Source: Liolophura sinensis (lineage: Eukaryota; Mollusca; Polyplacophora; Chitonida; Chitonidae). From it: DNA of 60,000 nucleotides. The stretch lies in NCBI RefSeq assembly GCF_032854445.1, contig NC_088305.1, positions 5,957,606 to 6,017,605 of the forward strand, read 5' to 3'. Positions within the stretch are counted from its first letter, which is position 1; the number at the start of each line of letters is the position of its first letter. Under the pieces are notes generated by a model, which made no database searches, was not told the origin of the DNA, and was given only the letters and a program-made list of their open reading frames with translations. Positions 44,700 through 55,339 of this stretch are shown one piece after another. A program made the translations under genes and the position numbers.

Positions 44700-47210
44700 C
44701 ATAAAATGAAAGCGGTCGAGTTTTCGGTAAATACTGATGTTACGCGATTCGCTAGATATCGATCTATTAATATTCCTGGAGATATTTACCTTTGAACGTT
44801 GAGTCTTTAAACTGGTTTGGGAAAGGTAATAGTTGAGATAAGCTCAAGATAGGCTGCCACGCATGTACGGACAAAAATTGGATATATATTCGATCAATGA
44901 ATGTAATTTCCCCTCCCGACACCATACTAGTATATCATCTCGGCAACTTGAGTTGGCGATTGCCGACTAATTTTGAAGATATATTTCACAAGTGTTTTAT
45001 TAATTACTTGTACTCCGGTTATGGGTCAAACGTGATCAGACGTGCTTGAACTCGCCTAGCTACTTTGACAAGAAAATGTAAAGCTATACAACGTATCTCA
45101 GCCTGTTCTTAGACACATGAATCAGATCATCATCACCTTTAACTTGACGCTCATTTACTTGCCAACTATCGGTGGCATGCAGTGGGTGGACATAAAAAGA
45201 GGCCCACACTTACTAGTTCATATCAGGTTGCCTGCAGCTTCGTCTCTCAGCGGGTGGTATATCCACCATACCTTAGCATATCATTGCTCTCAAAGGGTTC
45301 TGACTAGTGCAACTCCGTCGTCGGTGTATGGACCGGTGTGGTTGAGGACGGGGCTTAGATGAAGCCCCAGGCTCGGGGCGAGACGGAGAGAGAGGTATAA
45401 ACTCGCCGTGATGGCGGGTTAAGTTCTCTTACGTTCTCTGCGGGGCTCAGTACCAGCTGTTTGCATTTGAAGACTATACGTCGACGAAGCACTAACGGGT
45501 TCTGTATATCTTCGTGGATTTCTCTCAATCGATGCTGGTGTGTTGAGCTTACCTTCGTGACGGTATCAATGGATCGTATGGCCGCCCTGGGATATTGGAT
45601 TGTCCAACGTACACGCCGGATTAAACGGTCGCTGATAGATACATACACAGACAAATGTACAAGCAGCGGCGTAGAACCAGTGCTGAGATATTATATTAAC
45701 CTATGTATTTTGCCCTTACATGTGACTGAATAAAGATGTAAAAGCACTCTCTGAAGGACAAGTACTAAACAGTATCGTGAAAAACTAAGGCTTTATATAA
45801 TCTGTCAGTTTTATGGCGGAGTAAAAGAATTAATTAAGTTGGTCTCAGAATTATCACATTTCTGTTGTACGCTGATATGCCTCCAGGGCTGAAGCTCCTC
45901 GGCCGGTGTAATGTAGACTTTTCAGAGTTGTGTACATAATCGACCAGTAGGGTGTGAAGGCCACCTTGAGTTCATACAACCCTGTGTCAAATTTTAAAAA
46001 GCCGATTTTTGAGTAGCTAATTAGTCGTTATTTGACCCCGTAATTTCGTCAAACTCCATATATCCTTTGTCCACTATAGCATGGATATGAGCCAAATAGT
46101 AAGCAAAGTATCCAAATCACAATTTAGACCGTCAATTGGTGAAACACTATCAAAAAGAAAATTCCTAAAGATTAGTTACATTAATAAACTTAACATCACA
46201 ATGTCAAAACAAGATATACACAATTTTATACTCCTTAACGGAAGATATTTACCTGAAAGTAGAAGCAGTCCGCAGTTTTCAGTGATGTCGGAAAGACGAA
46301 TACGTGTGTAATATCCGATGCGTCAGATTCAGTGCGTAATTTTAAATACTACATTTATAAATATTAAAATGAATGAACGATTATAGCTGAATATCACGTG
46401 CGCAATATTTCAGCCATAAAGTGGCGATTGAAACTTTTGGGAGCTTATCACACACAACAAAACAGAGGCCACGAGCGTTAATTAACGGGATACCTATATT
46501 CAAAAGCCTGGTAGTATTTTTCATGGATTGCAGTGAACCACTCGGTTTGACAAATGAATTAACAATTACCTGTTGACTGTACACAGATTTATTACATAAT
46601 AAATGGACAAAATAAAACACTGTGGGAGGTTCAACAACATAAATGTTATCAATGTCATGTTCGACTTGAATGGAGCATTCACATTTTATCACCTGATAAT
46701 CCCTAATCCTAACCTGTAATTTAACACTGACTAGAGTTCGCGTGAAAATTGGGCTATGTACCTCTTTAACCCTTCACGTGGCGCGCAGCACATAATCCGG
46801 ATTTTGCCCTATAGCAGTTATGCAGAAAACAGTGTCCTGTTAGGAAACGACGTACGTTTTCAGTTTGCTTAAGATTTCTTTTTAATTCAGGCCTTTGATA
46901 CAGTTAATTGTGCATGTGCTTAAGCCGTGAAGGTTGGCCTCTATTGCCGGCGATAGATTGGAGATAGACTGTATACGTGAGAGATGACTGAAAGGCCAAC
47001 CATCGCTCACCACCTCGTTATTACGGCATTGTGGGTAACAATTTAGGAGCAGTACGTGTATGTCACAGATACCCACAGATGTGAGAGGCAGACAATCCGT
47101 GGCACCCCCGCACTATTGTGTACCCGATGTTACTGTGGCGAGCTGGGTCAGTTTGCAGCAAAAGTGTGGAGCGTATTACCAGCCCTCATTCATGAGTCCT
47201 ATATAGTGAT
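44700..47210. other. Intergenic; possible LTR-like or exon-like piece at 45.2-45.75 kb
   Basis: Within 45150-45745 the plus strand is unusually GC-rich around 45345-45450. It holds a GAAGCCCCAGGCTCGGGGC hairpin-like word, a TATA-like GGTATAAACTCG near 45395 and a GAATAAAG poly(A)-like word near 45728. This could be a solo LTR or an unrelated exon. No terminal repeat or coding domain proves either. The rest of the stretch shows nothing I recognise. Confidence 0.25.
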
Positions 47211-47214
47211 CAGT

Positions 47215-47530
47215 GTCAACTGTCGCTCAGTAGCGACAGGAAGACAACTGTCGCCTCTTCACGTGACGATAGCAATGCAACTGTCACCGCTGCACGATTT
47301 TACAGTAATACAATTGTGGTCGCCACACGAAGCTATGCCACTGTCGTCGCTACACGCACAGGTAGCAGCAATTAAACAATTACAGTAGCAATAGTAATAC
47401 AACTGTCCCCACTTCGCCTAGTGAGAATAAGACAAGTATTGCCGCTACACGTAACAAGAGCAATACAACTGCGTGGATTCTCTTAGCGGTATTAATACAA
47501 CTGTCGCCGCTACGCGTGGGGATAAGGCAA
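47215..47530. repeat. Degenerate ~32-bp repeat (CAACTGTCGCCGCTACACG type)
   Basis: ACAACTGTCGCC, CAACTGTCACCGCTGCACG, CACTGTCGTCGCTACACGC, CAACTGTCCCC and CAACTGTCGCCGCTACGCG recur with AGTAATA/AGCAATA spacers. The period is variable, about 32 or twice that. No coding value. Confidence 0.7.
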
Positions 47531-47859
47531 AATACAGGTGTAAACTTTAGCTTACGTGAATTATAATCTTGCATTCACACCAATGGTCTTGAATTTACAA
47601 TAAGAACAATAGTCACTGTTGTAACATTAAAGGCAAAATGTTGACGTGAATTCTACATGTAATAACATGTAAATCGGGTTAATGTCGTGCAAGTGGTTCT
47701 TGTTACCCGTCATGTGTGTCTGAACGCCGTTTTAGTCATATGCATGTCATCCGATTACCTCAACATATTTAACCGATACCAGCGTTCTATTACATATTAA
47801 TAGTCAGGCCATATTGAGATGAGATTTGTTGTGTGTATGGCTTTTCGCACGTTTTTGTC

Positions 47860-48110
47860 CTCCGCCACTAATTACTCTTTCTGTTCATTATTTTGTATAA
47901 TGTTAAGTACATTGCTGTCTACAGTCTTTTGCACACGTCTCAATCGCTCGTTCTGCACATTGTTGAGTAGGCCTCCTACAATATTCTGTGCATTGTTCTA
48001 TATATTGCTGTGTACATTGTACCGCGCTCATCTACGTCCCCCGCCTCTAATTACTTGTTCTGTACATTGTTCTGTTCAGCGTTCTCTACATTGATTGGAA
48101 CAAATCTATT
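47860..48110. repeat. Degenerate short repeat (TGTACATTGTT type)
   Basis: Words such as AGTACATTGCTGTCTACAG, GCACATTGTTGAGTAGG, GTGCATTGTTCTATA, TGTACATTGTTCTGTTCAGC recur every 20-50 bases. The pattern is decayed. Confidence 0.5.
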
Positions 48111-48429
48111 CCTCGTGCTCAATCACCCGTTTCCCCAATTCCATGCCACAGAGCACAGATCGGACAGAATCAGATTGTTGAGAAATGCAGGGGAGAAATA
48201 GTACTAGTATACTGCGGCAAATAGGTTATGTTTCTCGCGTGTATTTGTAGTATAGCGGGGAGCACCGAGTACACGTTCTATCTAGTGAGTTTATTACACG
48301 GTTACAGCTACCCCACAACCATGAACCAAGGTGCGCCGTGCCTTGAATAAACATTACTTTCCATCCTGAAGAAGGACGCAGTGCTTCTTCATTCAAGAAC
48401 GTAGCATGGGAATGTTATGGAAGCCGGAT

Positions 48430-49130
48430 GCGGCCATCCTCTCTCCTACACGTTTTCCCCACACCAGGAACAGCGATATTTGAACCACATTGCGAGATGT
48501 CTTGAGATTTATTTGCGATAAGGACGACAACGCGATATTCTGACGAGATTCCATGATATTCAGAGGACAATCTAATGTAATTGTCGCGCCTGCGTCTGGA
48601 TCTCGTTTTGTCTACCAAAACTCACGGCTTCATTCGGATCTCTGCCGTGCGAGTCTCGTTAGAATGTCGCCTCTTTTACTTGATACTTTAACTGTCCTTC
48701 AAATTTTAAGACAAAGCGACATCCTGACGAGCGTCGCACGAATGTGCGAGATTCGGACGAGATTCCCTGTTTCGCACAGTTTTCTCAATCTCGTCGTAAT
48801 CTTGCATTGAGGTCCGAATGTTGGCCAATTTGAGCTGGGTTGCCATTCAAGCTTGGCCAAACAGATCAACTATTTCGATTAGACAGCGACATTCTGATTA
48901 GCTTAAAATATAAGCCACACTCTGACTAGAGTAAGTCGAGAATTAATAGCTGTGCAAGATTTGGTCGCCATTCAAACGAGGATCGATCAAGATTTAGATT
49001 TAGAAGTGAATGAAGATTTGAACGAGAGCGCGAGATTTATTCCACAACGCGAGATTCAGACGCGGGCGCGAGATTTACACGAGATTGTTGACTGAATCTC
49101 GTTGGGCTCTCATTACAATGTCGCACTAAA
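48430..49130. repeat. Degenerate CGAGATTC-rich region, both orientations
   Basis: ACGAGATTC, GCGAGATT and the reverse AATCTCGT occur more than a dozen times in 700 bases, at irregular spacing and on both strands (for example GCGAGATTCGGACGAGATTC near 48750, quoted approximately). No gene was recognised. Confidence 0.5.
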
Positions 49131-49479
49131 TGTCGCAGTGTTGTTTGAATAACATAATAATATGTTTAGTGTAAGTATGTGAAAGAGACTATTGCCGCAT
49201 CAGGCTTCCATAGAAAAACATCCTGAGTTCCTGTTCTTTAAACATAACATGTCTGTGACCTATAGAGATATAGAGAACAACCTGGCACACAGCAATTTGA
49301 TAAGAAGCGCACTGGTTCTATTTCGATAACCCTCGAACGCAGGATGATGGCTTGTAGTCGCGGATACCATAGACAGGCGAGGCATTGTCAGTGATTTAGG
49401 GGAGAAAATACTGTAATGTACATATTATTTCAAGACGGACATGCATGTAATATAAGTTACTTCAGCACTGAGAGTAAAA

Positions 49480-49580
49480 AAGGCAGCGGAGAGGCGACAG
49501 TGTGACAGTTAGCAAATACTGACATGTATAGGGTGAAGTCAGATCTCTTGATTTATCTCTCAGATTTATCCTTCCCAGCT
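49480..49580 (+). mobile_element. Dispersed 'ACCGGTGAAATACGG' element, diverged fragment
   Basis: CACTGAGAGTAAAAAAGGCA, GCGGAGAGGCGACAGTGTGA and GGTGAAGTCAGATCTCTTGA follow the family's order with many changes. Confidence 0.5.
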
Positions 49581-49749
49581 TAGTGCAGTCCTATACCGGT
49601 TGTGAGAGGCGGCCTAACAGTCTACGCCTATCATTCAGTACTTGCTAAAGTTTCATTCTTCGCTCAGTCAAGTGCATGTTTAATCCACATAAAGACTGGT
49701 AGACGTCAGTAATGATATAAGAACAAACTCGAACACTTTATTCTTTGGG

Positions 49750-50030
49750 GGCCTTCGTGGTCAGGAAGAGGAGGGGTCAGCACGCCAACGCGGCGCAATG
49801 ACCCAGGAGACTTTCACCAATGCGGTCGCTGAGAGTTCAAGTCCAGTTTATGCTGGCTTCCTCTCCTGTCGTACGTGGGAAGGCCTGTCAATAACCTGTG
49901 AACGGTTATAGGTCCCCGGGCTCTGTCCGGTTTCTTCCCACCCTAATGCTGTACACCGTCGTATAAGTGAAGTATTCTAGAGTACGGGATAAAACACCAA
50001 TCACATAAATAAATAAGTAAATAAATCGAA
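49750..50030 (+). mobile_element. SINE, main family
   Basis: Head GGGCCTTCGTGGTCAGGAAG, ACCCAGGAGACTTTCACCAA, GTCCCCGGGCTCTGTCCGGT, then GTCGTATAAGTGAAGTATTC, AAAACACCAATCACATAAAT and an AAATAAGTAAATAAAT tail. Confidence 0.85.
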
Positions 50031-50449
50031 CGTTCTGACAATAGACGCTGATGAATAAAGTAGCATGGTGACGGTGATTGTGCCCGGGCATATGAGATGA
50101 CGTGTGGGTTTAATTCGATCATCCGCCAAAAAGTTTTCCTGATTTCGCTACCGCAACTGGGACGTCGGCAGAGCTTGCAAGCCAGTTTAAGGTAGCTTTA
50201 CGTGAAATTTTTTCTGAGATCTCTCGCTTTCTACATCTAACATTTAAGAGAGCTTTTAACGAAAGCTTGTGATGTGGTTAAACTATTGAGAAACAGGTTA
50301 TGGAAAAGAAAGTTTACCATTTAGCCCAGGACTCATTCCAGTTTTGTTTGTTTTACCTACACCGTTGTCAGCTGTACGTATGCTCTGTACATGTTATACA
50401 GATGAATGAATGAAGTTATAAATGATGCAAGCGAGTTCTATTGCCCGAC

Positions 50450-50890
50450 AATGGAACGAAGCGATAGTAAGACTGTATCAAGCGATGGCACGATAGCGCG
50501 AACGATGAGATGACACGAAATTACGAGGCGATGACACGGTGTCGTGAGCCCTGGATATCTTCGGAGTATAGTGTCATCGCTTCGTTCCACAATTCCATCG
50601 CCTCGCATTATCGTCCCATCCCTTCGCACTGTCGTGTCATGGCTTTGTTCCATCCTTCCATCGGCATTACTCGTGCATCGGGCACTAGATTATGGAAGCC
50701 GCTTAAGCCAGCGTCGTATAATTTTACCATTATTCCATCTCCCGGCGATGGAACGAAGCGACGGCACGATAGCACGAATCGATGGCACGATAGCACGAAG
50801 CGATGTCACGATAGTACGAAGCGATGACACGATAGTACAAAGCGATAGCACAATAGCACGAAGTAATGGAGCGATCGAGGAAGGCATCGA
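50450..50890. repeat. ~20-bp repeat arranged as direct and inverted blocks
   Basis: TGGAACGAAGCGAT-type words occur at about 50452 and 50750 in direct orientation. The exact reverse complement ATCGCTTCGTTCCA is at about 50576. Around them, CGATGGCACGATAGCACGAA-like units repeat every ~20 bases (50750-50870). The layout direct-inverted-direct could fold into large hairpins. Open frames on both strands are by-products. Confidence 0.8.
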
Positions 50891-50899
50891 TGAGCGATG

Positions 50900-51765
50900 A
50901 AATTTAAAGTAACTTCCCGTAGTGAAGGGCATCCATACAATGCTTTTATGCTCGTTTAGGCAGTTTTGCCCGATTTTCTTTGGAGATTACTTCCTTTCTA
51001 CTAATTAATTTAAGAGAGCATCTAAGAAAGCTTGTGATGTGGTTATATTACTGTAAAACAGAAGACGTAGTTAGACAAGGGCTTGTGCATTCCAGTTTTG
51101 TTTGTTTTTACCTGTAACGGAAAATCTAAGGGCCTTTGTCTTTTAGTGGTTAGTGTGCCAATCAAGTAAATAAACAAAGAAACATAAAAATCTACCTTAT
51201 GGATTGTCCTGGGCTCATATCAGAGAGCTGTTTTGTTTCTTGATAAAATTTATCCCGTCGCTATCTACTCGTGTCCACTTTATCATACTGTTAGCTTCTT
51301 GAATGGATAGGACCGCGGTAGTGTAAGACAAAGTCGCCCTCTGCTCACTTACATTTCAAGCAAGCACCTGTTTTGTTTGTCTATCTTAGTGAGTTCCCAC
51401 AGACACTTACGTGATAAGATGTACCCATCACTTGTTGTGAAATATCTGTCAAATGTGCATCACAAAGTCCTACTCAAATCGGATATGACTTCTGCTTGTT
51501 CATAAGTGTTCTTGAACTTTGGACACAAGAGCGGACATTGAGTAAAACAGTTTTAAGACGATCGTGTTTGTTTCACTCAGCAGTGAAACATACCTGTAGC
51601 ACGTCATTGTGTCACAAAAATGGCAGCTGTACAAAATGTCACAAATGTATCGTTTGCTGGTACATATATCTGAGAAAAATGGTATCAACGTATTTCACGC
51701 CTCACTATGAACTGCATAAATTGAACTTACATCTGAGCAACACGCGCTAGCATTTCCGGTGTTTT
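50900..51765. other. Intergenic, no feature recognised
   Basis: No supported gene or repeat. Short frames near 51.5-51.75 kb lack domains. Confidence 0.45.
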
Positions 51766-51769
51766 GTAC

Positions 51770-51950
51770 CCAACCATATTTCACTTTTACGACGGCGTCC
51801 AGCATTATAGTGAGAGGAAACCGGACAGCGCCCAGAGGAAACCCATGACTCTCCGCAGGTTGTTGGCTGACCTATCCACGAAGAAGCAATGCACATGAGC
51901 TGGTCTTAAACTCACAGCGACCGCATTGATGAGAGACTTTTGGGTCCCTG
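51770..51950 (-). mobile_element. SINE fragment, main family
   Basis: ATTTCACTTTTACGACGGCG, GAGGAAACCGGACAGCGCCC, TCCGCAGGTTGTTGGCTGAC and CACAGCGACCGCATTGATGA are recognisable. The tail and extreme head are missing. Confidence 0.75.
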
Positions 51951-51954
51951 CTGA

Positions 51955-52890
51955 AGGTTCAAGGCAAAGAAAACACGAAAATGAAGTGTATGTTAGATAA
52001 AAGACCATTAAACACTGTTTAGGAAAACAGTTCGACTTATTTGTTAAGATCAGATTCTACCTAAGTAGGAAGGTATCAATGACATCATACCCAAGTTTTT
52101 GCTTGAAATAGTTTGTTTTAAGATCGTTTCGGAGAATCAATTCATAGATCTTCAAAGATGATAAATCCAATGTGACGTCACTGGTCTCAATATATAGTCA
52201 GGAAAAGCCCTCGCAGGATCTTTCATATGCATTTTACTAGGTTTCAAAATTCTAAAAAAGTCCAACGATTTTTATTGGCAGTTCTTGTTGGTCTTTCGTC
52301 TGACTTGTACTTCAACAAGTGCTTTCTTTGTCTTTAACCTAGTACATTGCATAATAAAAAAGGATAGGTTTTGCTTTTTTCCTTGTGACTGTGACCGTAA
52401 CAGTACATTGCCGTCTTCTATCCGCATACAAGAACTTCTCCTCATTTCCACGATACTTCAAATTTGAACCACACGAACGTATAATGGATTGGTTAGATTC
52501 GGACGCAAAGTGACATTTTCCAGGGAAATGAACGCTCCTTTTTTCCTACTACTATCGTTGATGACTTCATTTAAACATACTATAACAAGGTTCTCTTTAA
52601 TGGTCGTATGTTCAACAAATCCAAAGAGTGTTGACTTTTATATGGACTTAAAAATCGTATGGAGTGTCTCTCCAATATGGCCACCAAAACAGCACAAGCC
52701 TAGTGATAACTCGACTTGCTACACCCCCATCCCCACCCACCACACCTCCACAAGGTACAAAGGTGACAAATGGATATAAGTATATCCCAACTGGTGCCGC
52801 TCGATGTGATATTCCATGAAATGCTTTAAAATCTTTGAATTTTGCTCTCTTCAAATCCAAAATCGAATAATTTTTATAGAAAGTATACCT
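51955..52890. other. Intergenic, no feature recognised
   Basis: No supported gene or repeat. The plus-strand frame at 52489-52779 shows no domain. Confidence 0.45.
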
Positions 52891-52899
52891 TACATATGC

Positions 52900-53062
52900 G
52901 ATGGCGCCGACTGGTAAGGCGTCCGCCTCCTAAGCGGAAGACATAGCCTTACCTTGGGCCCTAAATCTGACAATCACAAACAGATCTGCAGCTGGTGCTG
53001 GTTTTCTCTCCAGTCGTATGTGGGAAGGCCGCCGTCGAATAAGTGAAACATCCTTGAGTATG
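52900..53062 (+). mobile_element. SINE with a tRNA-Arg(CCT)-like head
   Basis: From about 52903, TGGCGCCGACTGGTAAGGCG matches a Pol III A box. CCGC-CTCCTAA-GCGG then makes an anticodon stem-loop with CCT as anticodon. The T arm is decayed (GGGCCCTAAATCTG for GGTTCGAATCC), so it is not a working tRNA gene. A body with CCAGTCGTATGTGGGAAGGC and a tail piece AATAAGTGAAACATCCTTGA follow. Another SINE begins directly after. Confidence 0.6.
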
Positions 53063-53335
53063 AGGGGCCTCCATGGCTCAGTCGGTTAGCGCGCTAGCGC
53101 AGCGTATTGACCCAGAAGCCTCTCACCAATGCGGTCGCTGTGAGTTCAAGTCCAGCTCATGCTGGCTTCCTCTCCGGCCGTAAGTGGGAAGGTCTGACAG
53201 CAACCTGCGGATGGTTGTGGGTTTCCCCTGGGCTGTGCCCGGTTACCTCCCACCATAATGCTGGCCGCTGTCGTATAAGTGAAATATTCTTGAGTACGGC
53301 GCAAACACCAATCAAATAAATAAATGAATAAATAA
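53063..53335 (+). mobile_element. Full-length SINE, main family (best copy)
   Basis: Head GGGGCCTCCATGGCTCAGTC and GGTTAGCGCGCTAGCGCAGC (A box), then GTGAGTTCAAGTCCAGCTCA (B box). The body runs through GTGGGTTTCCCCTGGGCTGT and CCATAATGCTGGCCGCTGTC; the tail is CACCAATCAAATAAATAAAT. This copy can serve as the reference for the family in this window. Confidence 0.92.
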
Positions 53336-53339
53336 ATAC

Positions 53340-55190
53340 ATGTTTTACGACTCTTGTTTCTTACTCTCGTAAATCTGATCGCCGTGATATAAATGAATAT
53401 ATCACAGATAAGAAAATCAATCACCCATGCGCATTTGAAAAATGTACCCCACGATCAAGACAAAGACAGATACCATCCTCAACAACAACAACATCGCCAA
53501 CGCAGTAGATTCATGCTGCTGCTCGTGGCTGCTAAGCTGGACAGAGGGCAACTGTCTCTTGTCTAACCTTAACAGTTAACACTTGTCACTTCATAAGTAG
53601 ATACAGATTTTAGCATTAACAAATCAGCGCGCATTCTATAGTCCTTAAGTATGAAAATAATGTAGCATTGAGATTTTTACCATTTACGTTTACATCGCGT
53701 TCAGACACGTCGTTCCAGTGCGATTGGTTGTATGCATGGACTAGTCGCATGGAATTAGGACAGATAGGAGTCATTAGGTGTGTGTATATACTGTGTCTTG
53801 ATAAAGCACAAAACTGCCATATAAATAACATTGTCACTTTCTTAATAGCGTGAATAGCCGTAAATTTTGCTGACATGGCCCGCACCAACTTGAAGGCATG
53901 ACCTGCACCAATTTAAAGTAAAAGAAAGCAAAAATATGAAGTAAGGTTCATCATACAGACAACTGAAAACTATGCGTAAAAATACTTTCATGTATATATA
54001 TATATATTTTGATTTTTATGACTGTGTTGAAAGGCTTTCATATATTTGAAAAGTATGGTGAGCTTATGAGGCGTACTGACGGTATCTAGGAGCTCTGACG
54101 TCACCTTAATAGCGAAAAGCAGGAGTAGCGACTTTGGTTACAATCAAGCCAAGCGTGAAGAACAGCCCTGCATTCCTTGTTTACTCTACCGTAAAAAAAT
54201 TCAATAAGAACTGCATTACAGCGTTTAACGCCTCTGTTGCATACTATATGATACCTTTTGTGGCAATTTGTGCGCTTTGTGCTTTTGGCATGTCTAAATT
54301 AACGGCTAACATCCGGTTTGCTCCTACACTAGAAAAATTCCAGGTTTATGTATTCGAACCAGTAGAAGTTACCAGGCGAAGCGCTAACACGACAATTGAC
54401 TATCATCAATACTCAAACGAGTTTATTACGGGTGGGAGATGTTCCTTTGTGAAGTCTGGCTAAAATTAGCTAGACTAAATGAAAGGATATCCGGTTTATT
54501 CAGTCGGGTGTTACATTTTGTCGCCGCACATTTTCGGAAGATATCCTCTTGCTTGTAAACGGATTGTTTAATCTGGAGTTTATAGGTATGACATAAAGTT
54601 GTTAACGAAAGAAATTAATTCAAATTAAAGAAGTGCAAGTAGCTCACGGATATCCTCCAATTCATCCCCAAAAACTTCATGAATTACGAAAAATAAAGAA
54701 CTGCACCTTTGTTTGTTATTAGGTTAGGGAAACCAGGAAACGCATCAGAAAGAGTACTGCACCCTCTTAGGTGTACCAATTAAACCTCTTGATCTAACAC
54801 CACATCCGAGCCACAAAGATATATTTACACCCTACTACTTCATTGGTTGAGACAAAATCACCTTCAGCTATGTCACATTAGAACACTCTGACAGCAGCAC
54901 CCAATCGTGTCATCGTGCGATAAAAACAAGAAGGTGTCGATGAGCACATACTGACAAAAGTAAAACAACAATAACAACAACAACCACCAAAAATCAATGT
55001 TATAAAAAGACAGGTGCAAAGAGGATATGGAGTACAATCAAAATTATATCAGCATAGTTGAAAGTAAATATACAAAGACTTTAATTAAGTCATAATTAGG
55101 AGAAATATGCTAGGTGAGGCATGCAGGCTTTAGCCATAGGGACTATGTACATGTATACAGTAGGCTACCAGAAAAGCATAATTAACAAAC
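53340..55190. other. Intergenic; one uncertain reading frame
   Basis: A 109-codon plus-strand frame at 54134-54463 contains one hydrophobic stretch (YYMIPFVAICALCAFGM) but no known domain, promoter or splice support. A partial third-family repeat lies near 53770-53825 (TTAGGTGTGTGTATATACTG). Nothing else was recognised. Confidence 0.3.
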
Positions 55191-55194
55191 ATGT

Positions 55195-55335
55195 CTAATT
55201 TATTTATTTTATTTATTTATTTGATTAAGCCGTACTCAAGAATATTTCGCTTATACGACGGCGGCCATCATTATAGTGGGAGGAAAGCGGACAGAGCCCC
55301 GAGGAACCCACGGCCATCCGCAGGTTGCTGGCAAA
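55195..55335 (-). mobile_element. SINE fragment, main family, 5' truncated
   Basis: TTTATTTATTTGATTAAGCC, GTACTCAAGAATATTTCGCT and CGGCCATCCGCAGGTTGCTG are followed by ordinary sequence, so only the 3' half is present. Confidence 0.8.
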
Positions 55336-55339
55336 CATG

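Noticed and set aside
45555-45632. Small exon ending GTCACGAAG|GTAAGC
   Set aside because: The splice-like sites are plausible alone, but no partner exon or protein family could be found.
46381-46692. 103-codon minus-strand frame
   Set aside because: No domain, and no convincing acceptor or donor around it.
52903-52977. Working tRNA-Arg gene
   Set aside because: The T arm and acceptor stem are decayed, and SINE body and tail follow.
54134-54463. Possible small membrane protein
   Set aside because: Only one hydrophobic stretch, no recognisable family, and no promoter or splice support. Not listed as a gene.
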